Positions 1 through 9,337 of a DNA stretch of 64,000 nt are shown here, piece by piece. The DNA is from Tetramitus jugosus (Eukaryota; Heterolobosea; Eutetramitea; Acrasida; Vahlkampfiidae), in the NCBI GenBank assembly GCA_937625935.1, contig OW569374.1, positions 124,001-188,000 on the forward strand. The letters run 5' to 3'. Made by a program: the position numbers and the translations under genes. The notes under the pieces are model-generated. The model was not told where the DNA came from. It worked only from the letters and a program-made list of their open reading frames with translations, and searched no databases. The first letter of the stretch is position 1; the number at the start of each line of letters is the position of its first letter.

Positions 1-2511
1 CGCGTTAAAGTATTGGATCCAGATAATGGAGACTTTGGCTCAGCTGAGCAGAAGATTATTGTGAAACCTGCTTTTGTTGCGGGTCTCTTATCACAGAAGT
101 TGGATGAGTCGATAGAGAGCGGCAATTATACAACCACACTAACGATAGCAAGTCAAATTAGAGGAGCAACCGTCGAAGAGATAGAGGCGAATTCTAGTGA
201 ACTCAAAGATGTTGTTCGTAGAATTCTTGATTATACAGCCACAAGAGTTGTACCTGACCCTGTCTCGATAGAGCAACAACTCCTTGTTGTTGATATGATA
301 ACCAAGAATCATATTATCATGTCGAATCAAGATAAGGGAACTGCTCTCGATATCGCTCTTAACATAATCAACATTGATCGAGCAAACATATCTATCTCAT
401 TTGTATCGAGCAGCGGATATCAGAAGGTTACAAATATCATTTCAAATGTTGCTCAAAATGGATTTACGAACAGAACTGTTGCAGAACAAGCAGTGCAAAC
501 AGGAGAAAACTTGGCCAAGTTAATTGCGTCTGGATTGTTCGTTGGCGAGTCTCCCTCTATGTTCGTTGCCACTAATTTCAAACTTACTGTGGTCGTTGAT
601 CAGACGTCGAGTATAGTTAACAAGTCGATTCAAACGAATGGTGGTACGATTGATTCGTTTTACATTCCGGTTCAGTTTACCGCTGATGTGGGTGAAGATG
701 CTGTGTCGTCCTCAATTTTGGTTTTTCAGGATAATCCTTATGAGATAAGGCCAGATGGTACTCCTTCTTCAGGTGTATCAAGCCCTGTAATTGATATCAA
801 ATTTAATAACTTGGATGGTGCTTTGCTTGCAGTGGCCAATCTGACCCAACCCCTACTCATCCATTTCAATAGAACAAAAGCCAAACAGCAAGGAGCTTGT
901 CCAGAGGCCACGTTCCAATGTCGATATTGGAGTGAGTTAGAACACAGCTGGAAAACAGATGGATGTTACTGGATAGATAACGAGAATGAAGACTACATAT
1001 CGTGTGCCTGCAACCATACGACCAGTTTCTCAGCCTTTGTACTCGAAAAAGGTGATTCTTGTGTCGCTTATGCAGGTATTAAGATAACTGGTATCGTGTT
1101 TAATTCCATGTACTTTATCACCTGCATACCTATTTTGATTGGATTGTTTTTAATAAGCCAGCAACAACCCATGAGATCCAGATTTATAGCTCCCTTTATC
1201 GGTATTAGTGCAATCATTGTTGATAGTGTTGTTCAGGGATTGATTCGTAATTCACTATCGTTGGCACGAAAACAAGACGCATCAGATGCATTCTCATATG
1301 TTATCATGTTGACCGCCAACCCATTATTCGTGACAGCTTTATTTGTGTTCTTATGGCAACAGGTGAGGTTTCTATTGATGCAAAACATCTATTACTTGAT
1401 GCCATCAGCAAACAATTCATTCCAAAAGAAATTCATTCGTTTGAATCGAATACTAGCATCAAAGGCACTATTTCTGATTGTGACCTTGTGTGTCGGATCA
1501 TTGGTGCTTGCTTGTTTTGCCGTTCTAGTGGGCTTCGCAGCTCACTACAATAATACTGGAGCTGTGGAGAAGAGGAACACCGTTGTAATAGTTCAGGCAG
1601 TGTCATTTGCTGCGATGTTAATCTTAGTGTCATTGGGAATACTTTTTACTCTCATTGTTGATATTGTCTACTCAGTCAAGCAAGAATCTGCTTCGAAGAA
1701 AACCTTTGAAGATCATGCAAGCGAGCACAATCAACAAGTTCATGTGAAGAAGACCAAAGGACTAGGTCTGATGAAGAAGCACTTTATCAATGATCCATTA
1801 CTCTTTAGGACTGAGTCAGTCATTATCGTGATCGCTGTATTCGTAATCATTGTTCTCTATTCGATTGGTATTGCAACCATTATCGAGATGTCCAGAGCAA
1901 AGTCGCCAATTATGATTGTTCGAACAGTCATTGAAATCATACTCATGTTCACTAGGATCTTTGCATTCGGAGGATTTATCTTTGTGGTCAGTGTCAAGAG
2001 TATGATCAGAGGAAGGCAGATTAACTCGCAATATGAACAACTGTCTACTTCAATGTCGTCAAAAGAAACGGTACAGGATCAAAAGGTGCTTGATATACTA
2101 AGGCATTCCTCTGGTTATCATCTTGTATTCGACTTTTGTAGAAAGGAATTCTCCCTCGAGAATATATTATTGTGGAAGGAACTCGAAAGCATCCGTTCTC
2201 GAAACCTATTGATGACCACCGAGGAAAGGCAAAAAGTTCTGAAAGAGATTCAAGAATTATACATTGACAACAACAGTGAAAGGCAATTGAACATCTCTAA
2301 TCAGCAAAGAAAAGGGTTCCTGCGAGTTGCCAAGATGTCAGAACCTTCGGCAGCAGATGCTGAAGAGGCATTCGCCAAACTATATGGTGCCTGCATGATG
2401 AACATTGCGGACACTCTGACTAGACTCAGCAGTACAGAGGCATACCAAACATATGAACTCGCAAAGGAAACTTCGAACGAGCTGAGAGATGACTTTTTCG
2501 GTGCAAACTAA
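1..2511 (+). CDS. GPS-7TM-RGS receptor (adhesion-GPCR-like), 5' truncated by window
   Basis: The reading frame is open from base 1; the codon at 13 is TTG, not a start, so the gene begins outside the window. The visible ~836 residues hold an extracellular, N-glycosylation-rich part, then a GPS/GAIN-type cysteine motif near nt 900-1035 (CRYW, GCYW, CACNHTTSF). Seven hydrophobic segments follow between about nt 1075 and 2010. A cytoplasmic RGS domain lies at nt ~2080-2480 (HLVFDFCRKEFSLENILLW, then a CMMNIADTLTRL stretch). By family knowledge the GPS marks an autoproteolysed adhesion-type receptor and RGS domains accelerate G-alpha GTP hydrolysis, so the protein is probably a plasma-membrane receptor that also turns off its own G protein. 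No intron is seen. It converges on the RhoGAP gene with 52 bp between stop codons. Confidence 0.85.
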   Translation, partial: RVKVLDPDNGDFGSAEQKIIVKPAFVAGLLSQKLDESIESGNYTTTLTIASQIRGATVEEIEANSSELKDVVRRILDYTATRVVPDPVSIEQQLLVVDMITKNHIIMSNQDKGTALDIALNIINIDRANISISFVSSSGYQKVTNIISNVAQNGFTNRTVAEQAVQTGENLAKLIASGLFVGESPSMFVATNFKLTVVVDQTSSIVNKSIQTNGGTIDSFYIPVQFTADVGEDAVSSSILVFQDNPYEIRPDGTPSSGVSSPVIDIKFNNLDGALLAVANLTQPLLIHFNRTKAKQQGACPEATFQCRYWSELEHSWKTDGCYWIDNENEDYISCACNHTTSFSAFVLEKGDSCVAYAGIKITGIVFNSMYFITCIPILIGLFLISQQQPMRSRFIAPFIGISAIIVDSVVQGLIRNSLSLARKQDASDAFSYVIMLTANPLFVTALFVFLWQQVRFLLMQNIYYLMPSANNSFQKKFIRLNRILASKALFLIVTLCVGSLVLACFAVLVGFAAHYNNTGAVEKRNTVVIVQAVSFAAMLILVSLGILFTLIVDIVYSVKQESASKKTFEDHASEHNQQVHVKKTKGLGLMKKHFINDPLLFRTESVIIVIAVFVIIVLYSIGIATIIEMSRAKSPIMIVRTVIEIILMFTRIFAFGGFIFVVSVKSMIRGRQINSQYEQLSTSMSSKETVQDQKVLDILRHSSGYHLVFDFCRKEFSLENILLWKELESIRSRNLLMTTEERQKVLKEIQELYIDNNSERQLNISNQQRKGFLRVAKMSEPSAADAEEAFAKLYGACMMNIADTLTRLSSTEAYQTYELAKETSNELRDDFFGAN

Positions 2512-2563
2512 CTTGATCATTATTAAGTTCTCTTATTGTTCATTGTTTACTCATTGATGAATC

Positions 2564-4006
2564 TTAGGCAATTGTAAATCTTCTGTTTGACAAATCAACG
2601 GCACTATGACCCAATTTCCTAGCAATTCTTTGCATTTGCAGTGTAATCTCTTGAACGCTTGATCCATTGATTTCATCTGCAATTGACACTATATTCTGTC
2701 TCTTTTTTCTCTCCACATTGACACTGTTATTCGTATTACTGACATCATTGTTATCATCGGACTGGACAGTATTTTCTGTTGAAGGATTCGTGACCAAAGA
2801 CACAGTTTCATCATTCACTTGTTCGTTATCTTCATGATTCTCAACATCTGGTCTAGTTGATTCCTCCAGTTTCAATCGATTAATGAGCAAACTGATTCTT
2901 CGACCTCTCTTGTTTGCCTTCTTCAAATGTGAAACTGCGTCATGTTCTGCGGTAGCAATGGTCGTCTCTTCACACGGAATCGTCGTCGGTGTCGTAGTCG
3001 TAATCGTGTTCGTTGTCATTGTGTCATCACTGTACGTGTTTTGATCCGAGTTTTCAATAAAACTATAATCATCGGTTCCTACAACATCATCCGCAGCACT
3101 CTCATTTTCATTCATATTTTCATTATCATCATTCTTATCATTCATATCATTCATATCATTCTTATCATTTTCACTTTCGTTTTCACTTGCATTTTCACTT
3201 TCTTCATCATCGACTTGTTCTTCTACTAGTTCTTCTTCTTCTTCTTCGTCTGCCGATGAACAATATAGACTATAGCTCTTATGACGACTCACAAAGAAGA
3301 AATCCGAGTGTTCAATAAAGGAACAAATGACTTTTTGAGCCGACACGAGTTCACTCATCATTGATTTTGGATCTCTCTTTTTTGTCATTGTCATGCCACC
3401 ACCACCTCCATTTGACGATGATTCACCTCCACCACCACCACCACCACCAGAAGAGACTGGTTTGGGAGCGACACTCGATTGATACGAAACCAACAAATTC
3501 GGTGTAAACACAATGGCCAAATTCTGCGGGGTCATTCGGTTGACATCCGAAAACTGCGACACTTCATTTAAAAATAGACATAATTTTGCCAAGAGCGCCA
3601 AATTATTCTCCGGTATAAAACTGAGCACTTTTTTGAGACAATCGAGTCGACAGTCCTCAATCGGCACACCATCAGCAATCACAAACATGTCATAGCACTC
3701 GAACGTGCACAACGGAATGGGCAACTCTCTAAAATAAAGCTTAATGAGTGATGCAATTGAATGAATGTTTGTACATTGAGCCAGACACAAGAATTGACCA
3801 TCGTTCAACTTTTGTCTCAACTCTTGAACTTCAGTGTTGGTGCCGGGCAAGCGAAACAGTCCTTCAGTCATCATGTGCTCTCGCGTTCTCAAATAATCGA
3901 ATGCAAATAGGACGAATTGTGGTACTGAACCGAGTTGTTGACCAAATTTAACACTGGCAATGTTGACTGCACCTCTTCTCTTTCTTAATTGTTGTTGTTG
4001 GTTCAT
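2564..4006 (-). CDS. RhoGAP domain protein with acidic/Asn-rich tail
   Basis: 480 residues from a true ATG (CAT at 4004-4006). A RhoGAP domain fills residues ~17-160: FGQQLGSVPQFVL, then EGLFRLPG with the arginine finger, then FRELPIPL and NRMTPQNLAIVFTPNLL. It should stimulate GTP hydrolysis on Rho/Rac proteins in the actin cytoskeleton. The C-terminal half is low-complexity: a poly-Gly block near residues 188-205, then Glu/Asp/Asn-rich repeats (residues ~255-320), and a basic Lys/Arg patch. A 104-bp piece of the RhoGAP-coding part (3598-3701) is repeated exactly upstream at 4179-4282. The domain call is firm; the specific target GTPase cannot be told. Confidence 0.9.
   Translation of the reverse strand: MNQQQQLRKRRGAVNIASVKFGQQLGSVPQFVLFAFDYLRTREHMMTEGLFRLPGTNTEVQELRQKLNDGQFLCLAQCTNIHSIASLIKLYFRELPIPLCTFECYDMFVIADGVPIEDCRLDCLKKVLSFIPENNLALLAKLCLFLNEVSQFSDVNRMTPQNLAIVFTPNLLVSYQSSVAPKPVSSGGGGGGGGESSSNGGGGGMTMTKKRDPKSMMSELVSAQKVICSFIEHSDFFFVSRHKSYSLYCSSADEEEEEELVEEQVDDEESENASENESENDKNDMNDMNDKNDDNENMNENESAADDVVGTDDYSFIENSDQNTYSDDTMTTNTITTTTPTTIPCEETTIATAEHDAVSHLKKANKRGRRISLLINRLKLEESTRPDVENHEDNEQVNDETVSLVTNPSTENTVQSDDNNDVSNTNNSVNVERKKRQNIVSIADEINGSSVQEITLQMQRIARKLGHSAVDLSNRRFTIA
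3598..3701. repeat. 104-bp perfect direct repeat, source copy inside RhoGAP gene
   Basis: Identical to 4179-4282 at every base (offset 581). This copy is in frame within the RhoGAP domain. One mismatch just outside the left end (3597 versus 4178) is followed by unrelated sequence. Confidence 0.95.
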
Positions 4007-4424
4007 GTTGTGTTTGGAAGAAGAGAGAAAATTTTGTTTTTTTTGGTGTTGAGTCGTGTGAAGATGTGTGGATGGTGTTGCGTGTGTTTGTTTGTGTGTG
4101 TTATTTATTTAGCTTTGTGACTTCTTTCGTGTGGTGTTCCTCTTCGGGAGTTGGACTGCCTATGTGATGGGTGACGCACCAAATTATTCTCCGGTATAAA
4201 ACTGAGCACTTTTTTGAGACAATCGAGTCGACAGTCCTCAATCGGCACACCATCAGCAATCACAAACATGTCATAGCACTCGTCTTGATGAATGTCATCT
4301 GTCAGATTTCTTTTGGTCTCCGACGGGTTCTGCCGCCAAAAAACCGCTGGTTGGTCTTACGGTGAGGAGAAACGAAGATCTTTCTGGAGGAAGAAATCGA
4401 TCACATCTTCTTTTTGTTAACCCA
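4007..4424. other. Divergent intergenic/promoter region with a gene-fragment repeat
   Basis: Spacer between the RhoGAP start (4006) and the RSPH9 start (4425). It contains an exact 104-bp copy of RhoGAP coding sequence (4179-4282) and an E2F-like TGCCGCCAAAA at 4331-4341, 82 bp upstream of the RSPH9 ATG. No other gene is visible. Confidence 0.6.
4179..4282. repeat. 104-bp perfect direct repeat, displaced RhoGAP gene fragment
   Basis: Second copy of 3598-3701, in the same orientation, sitting in the spacer upstream of RSPH9. It carries no start or stop context of its own, so it is a gene fragment rather than a gene. Confidence 0.95.
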
Positions 4425-5551
4425 ATGGAGCATTGTCACTTGTTTTCACACAGTTACTTGATGGGCTTGAATGGCCACGTGTTATCCACAGAAGAGAAAG
4501 CCAATTTGCAGAGCAGTCTCATGTTGTTGAAGAATGAGAGTCATTGCTATCGAGTTGTCTTCTGGGGAAAGATTTTTGGACTCAAGAATGATTACTTTAT
4601 TGCTCAAGGCTATAGAGAATCAATATTGGGTGAGAGATTGAGTTACTATAGGTAAGAATGCTGCAGTCTCAACAGAGAGGAATACTGATATGAGGAGTTT
4701 CTAACATCAATATTTCATTTTCTTGCTTTGATTGGGTGGTTTATTGTACGTTGAAGCATCAACAATGGTGTTACATGGCATCAATTGTCTCTTGATGTGA
4801 AATCCGAAGATGTTCCGTACTTGAAGTCGATTAAGGCTCCATTCATGGGTGATCCAACTCACTTTTATGTTTTTGAAAGAGCAGTGGAACTTTTTGCAGA
4901 AAAGAAGGAAGAACCAAAGAAAGATGAAGAGAAGAAGGACGATAAAGAAGAGGACGAGGACGAGGAAGACAACGAGGAAGAAGAAGAAGCAGAGATTGAA
5001 CTAACTGAAGAGGAGATAGCAGAGAAGAAGCGTAAGGAACTAGAAGCAACATGGTACAGAACTACCGAAGAAGCTCGACTAAAGTACTTTATTCAAAGCG
5101 CAGATCATGATTTGAGTGTTGTTCCCCGAGGAGCTTTTGTATTGAATGCAGCGGAGCACGTTGTTCCCAATCAAACTTTTGCAGGTTTGGACAGACATGC
5201 ATCATCTAAACTTATCAACTATGTTCATACCAGAGAACCCGAAAAGGTACCTCTGAAGAGTATTTTGGAAAAAGAACATTTGAGTAAGAGTATCGATTTT
5301 ATGGATACGATCGCCGAAGATGTTCCCAATAGTAAGTGACTTTCAACTTTAGTTTTTTGATAAGCTCTTTTCTAACATACTCGTTGTTAGGATGTTGGTC
5401 TTTGCAATACGATGACTCATATGGTGTTATCGTTGGAAGGAGTTTGCTTTGGCCAGGTTATGTATTCTATCATATCCCCAATTCTTCAACCTGGGGATCA
5501 TTTTACTTTGGCAACGGCCTGAAGAACACCGACCTGTGTTTCATGCTATAA
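4425..5551 (+). CDS. RSPH9: Radial spoke head protein 9 homologue (3 exons)
   Basis: Exons 4425-4651, 4757-5331 and 5391-5551, joined by GT-AG introns of 105 and 59 bp, give 320 residues. The joins restore family motifs. Exon 1 carries the YRVVFWGKIFGL-NDYFIAQG segment; the first join gives SYYSINNGVTWHQLSLDV; exon 2 has FMGDPTHFYVFE, VPRGAFVL and SIDFMDTIAEDVPN; exon 3 ends in GRSLLWPGYVFYH and LKNTDLCFML, matching the human C-terminus. An extra acidic Lys/Glu block (~4899-5036) makes it longer than the ~276-residue human protein. RSPH9 is part of the radial spoke head in motile 9+2 flagella. The ATG at 4425 is the first in frame and matches the family start. It converges on CFAP52 with 20 bp between stops. 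Confidence 0.93.
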
Positions 5552-5571
5552 AGAACAGTATTGCGTATCAT

Positions 5572-7549
5572 TTATTCAAACACGTTCCAAACAAACACGC
5601 ACCCGTCGTCCCCCACTGATACCAATTGCTTGCTGTCTGGAGAAAACTGGATCCTATTGATTACGCCACTGTGTCCTTTTCCGACAGCCAATTTCTTACC
5701 TGATTCAACTTCGAAAAAGTGGACATGTTCATCTGTTCCGCCCACGGCAAAGTATTTACTATCATGAGTTAATGCGATGCAAGTCGGTTCGAATGTCCTG
5801 CTCTGATGGTACTCGATAATAGACGTTGGTTCAGCCTGTCTGATATCCCAAAACATGATCTGTTTTCCAGCTCCTACACTAATGAATGTTTTTTGATCGT
5901 TGCATAGTACTACGGAATTCACACCGCCCATTCTCTGACTGTGTTCCGATATTCTTCTTTCTCTCTTGAGATCCCAGCAAAAGATAGATTTATCTTTGCT
6001 AGATGATATCATGTAGGCATCATCATTAAACATCAGTATGTCTGTGATAGCAGCTCGATGTTCCTTGAATGATTGAACCATACTTCTGTTCTTAACAGTC
6101 CAAACTCGTAGTTCTCCATTTTGATCTCCAGAAATGATAAATTTTTCGCTAGATGCAGCAGCGATGGCTGTAATAGGGTATCGATGAGCTTGATTAATCT
6201 CCCACAACATTTCTCCAGTAAGTGAATCCACACTCTTAATACTACCGTCGTTGAATCCAACAATAACAACATCCAGAATAAAACAAACGCACTGAGGCAC
6301 CACGGACTTAATTCTGTTTTCTGATATAACAGAATAATCAGTCGCATCCCAATATCTGATGATTCCATCCTTCGAAACTGTTGCAAATTTATCATTCACA
6401 TCTCGAGGATATGCAACCGATACAACTGCTCCGATTGGACTCTGTGAAAGAAGCACACTCTTAAGAGTACTTGATTGAACAATGTAAATATCACCTGCAG
6501 TTGTTCCTGCAATAATTCGGGTTTCTTCCATGTTTGTACTGAGTGAGGTTACTCCTCCCTCTTTCAATTGAATTCTTCTCTCGTCAACTAACTCCTTTCC
6601 ACTTCCATTGAAAAGAGTGATTGTTCCATCCCCTCCACCTACCATTATACTATTTCCAGTACTGAACACATACATAGATCTCACTCCTAAGGAACATACG
6701 TTCATTGTTGTCTGAAGTACAAAGGTTCTAACCGAAATGCATGAAAGATCCCCAGAGGATGACCCAGCGTACAAAAACTCGCCATTCGGAGAGAAACTTA
6801 AACATGTATAATCCCGTACAAATGATCCTGTATTTGCTTGTACCCTGTTGATTTCCCCCGTTTTAGGATCTAAATTCCAGATGAATATTTTGTTATTTGC
6901 AGCCGTTGCTAATTGGTAGTTCTGTGTTTCTCTTCTCTTAATGTCCCTTACGTGTCCTCCCCATGCTACGAGAGTTGATTGAGAAGCGGGAACAACGCTT
7001 GATGATACAATGCAACCAGTTGAAGTATCCCATATCAACATTCGTTTATCTATGTGGTCTCCAACACTGACCAATAATTTCTGAAAGAACTAGGTGAGCA
7101 AAATATTCTCCAGGAGTCAGACACTTACACCTAAATAAGAAACATACTTCATCATCAGTGAACAACACACTGCTGATACCGTGATCATGTTCATTCAATC
7201 TAAACAATAGTTTCTTTGTTTCAAAACTCCAAACACAGACATCAGCATTCTCACCTACTTGTCCGGAAGCAATTAGTTTACCCTATTGTTAAAAACTTAG
7301 TTAGTTACCACCATATGAGTGGACATGTACATGTTTTATACTCACACTTCTGGATAGCGCAATGCATGTGACGTTGTCATCATGACCTCTCAGAAATTGT
7401 TGGTTATGAGGATCTGTGACATTTGCAATGACAACACAACCTCCTGATATGTAAACATAGTCTTCTCCATTTGGGTGGAAAGCAACAGACGAAGGAATAG
7501 CTCCTGAGAATCCAATCGCATGTTCTAAGTCAATAATAGCTCCCTTCAT
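5572..7549 (-). CDS. CFAP52: CFAP52 (WDR16) WD-repeat flagellar protein (3 exons)
   Basis: Exons on the minus strand are 7549-7346, 7282-7148 and 7080-5572, with GT-AG introns of 63 and 67 bp, all phase 0. The product is 615 residues, against 620 in human. It starts MKGAIIDLEHAIGFSG; exon 1 has FLRGHDDNVTCIALSRS, continued in exon 2 by GKLIASGQVGENADVCVWSF, exactly as in the family. WD repeats fill the protein and the end is VGKGHSGVINRIQFSPD...VFVWNVFE. CFAP52 is a microtubule inner protein of axonemal doublets. An E2F-like TTTGGCGGCAAAA sits at 7578-7590, 29 bp upstream of the ATG. The ATG at 7549 was chosen because the longer frame upstream opens at a TTG. Confidence 0.93.
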
Positions 7550-7602
7550 TATCTTTCTTGTTTTTATTGTAGTTTGATTTGGCGGCAAAAGTTGCCGGAG
7601 TT

Positions 7603-8942
7603 CTAGAGGCGAATTCTATAGTTCAAGTGATCATGGAAAGAAAGTTTCTTGCCTCCATACTCGGAGAAGGTACCATCCATGACAAAGCTATGGAGTCTCT
7701 TTCCTTGGATCTCCTTGAGAGAAACAGGTTCCCTACACTCTCCCTCCAACATCTTCTGAGGGATTCTTCCTCGAAACAATACTCCTTCGTTTGAACCACA
7801 GAATAGGGTCATATCACAGGAGTTTTCATTTCTTGTGCACACTGAAGTAATAGATGTCAGAGCGCTAGATACACTCAAGTTACAGATGATCTTTTCCACC
7901 ATTAGTGACTGATTGTACTGCCTCACGAGTAAGATATGAGCTGCATTTTGACCTGCAATGAGTAGTGCATGTGTAAATGGATCTCTATGTTTTGCACCCA
8001 AATGAGGGATGTACCTGACAAGGTCAACAATTTTCATATCAAGAGACAATGGAGGAGCTCTATACTGGTAGATCTTTCTCAAGACGATTTCGTCCAAATA
8101 CCCTTCACCAATATCATATATTGTCATCTTGTCATCGGCAGTCAATACAGCTAGAGAAACTCTGCTCAACAGAGATGTCTTGTTGTTCATCAGGTCAGAG
8201 CTAAAGATTGAGTGATGATCTCCCAGTTTTCTTTCTTGCTCAAATTTTAAGACCTTTAACTTGAAGACCGAGGGGAAACGATTCTTGATGTCTACCTGGG
8301 CTGGGCCACATTCAATCTTGTCATCTCCAAATCCACCCAATCTTCGAACAGTTAGAAGTTCGTGTCTCAACCAAGATCCAAATTGAATCCTGAGAGCGCT
8401 TACTTGACCATTGAAATGCCCTATCATCAAAAAACAGGAGGATTCCTCCATGACACCACAGACACAAGTAATAACGCTGGAGCTCTTCAACCTAACGTTC
8501 ACTATTGGTTCTTCAAAAGGTTCCTTGTAAACACAACAAGAGTTTCCAGAACACAGTACTAACAACACACCAAAAGAAGTGTTGATGGATGTCGAAACAA
8601 AACAACAAGTTTGGACAGGTTTCGGAAATTTTCCAATCATCTTTGTCTCTATGATAAGACACTGGATCATAAGCTTGCACTATGATACATGAATTACTAA
8701 AACGAAACGAATACAAACAACCTACCTCCCGTGGAAATGTTTTCAATAGTAACTTCCCCGTCACTATAGCACCTACATTGATACTGTGGCCTCTGATGAC
8801 CAGACTGGTGAGCTAAGTTCATCAGAGAGTTATCATGAGCTGATTTGTATTGACTCGTGTTTGTAGTTCTTGATATGACATGGTCAACTTCCTCTCTCGA
8901 AAAAGCTATGCTCTGCAAGTAATGAATCTCCTTCTTTGACAT
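7603..8942 (-). CDS. Beta-propeller-like protein of unknown function (2 exons)
   Basis: Exon 1 is 8942-8726 and exon 2 is 8648-7603, giving 420 residues. The 77-bp intron runs from GTAGGT to an AG at 8650-8649; this join reads ENISTGE-TKMIGKFPKPVQTCCF, a natural WD-like blade, whereas the other nearby acceptors hit a stop or leave the long frame. Repeated strands such as SSVITCVCG...FLMIGHFNGQVSALRI and GVLLVLCSGNSCCVYKEPF suggest a propeller, but canonical GH...WD pairs are weak. I do not recognise an orthologue. It lies head-to-tail with CFAP52, 53 bp upstream of its ATG, so a ciliary role is possible but only inferred. An in-frame ATG at 9029 would extend the N-terminus by 29 residues, but the intervening bases look like a 5' UTR. 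Confidence 0.7.
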
Positions 8943-9029
8943 CTCAACAATGATTTTTGTATGCCTGTTTGTCCAACTTTTTTGTATTGAACAAAATTTT
9001 TTCCGCTTGAAGAACAAAAACAGTTGCAT

Positions 9030-9337
9030 TTACTCCAATTTTTGTTCCAGACATCCCTCATGTAAGAGATATTCCTGACAGAATTTAATAGGATGTTCTC
9101 GGTTGTTTGGTTGTTTCGAAGAATATTGGAACTCGAACTCTGATTAGGTCATGCAGCCTATAAATGACACGATCATGATTCATTTGTTTGGTATTCGTGT
9201 TGGAATCCACTTGCGAAAGTACAACTGGAATTCCAAGTGGATTGTTCATACGGATCTGCTGAACACGTTATCTCCCACTCTCCCTTACTCTGTCCATTTA
9301 AACCTAGTTGAGACAGAATACTCATTTTATTCTTCGA
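9030..9337. other. Spacer upstream of the tandem-repeat locus
   Basis: A divergent spacer. It holds an open frame 9151-9351 from an ATG, ending in ...SSNARP just before the adhesin frame opens at 9308. That ending recalls the N-x-A-P domain-boundary motif of the adhesin repeats in a different frame, so it may be decayed 5' sequence of the next locus. No signal peptide exon was found. Confidence 0.4.

Noticed and set aside
13-15. Start codon of the left-end receptor
   Set aside because: The codon is TTG and the frame is open to base 1, so the gene is truncated by the window rather than starting here.
3120-3240. ATCATTC-type short tandem repeats as a regulatory array
   Set aside because: They are codons of the Asn/Asp/Glu/Met-rich tail of the RhoGAP protein on the minus strand.
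8513-8764. Alternative frame of the propeller gene (…YDPVSYHRDKDDW…)
   Set aside because: It ends at a stop and does not join the long downstream frame; the acceptor at 8650-8649 gives a continuous frame.
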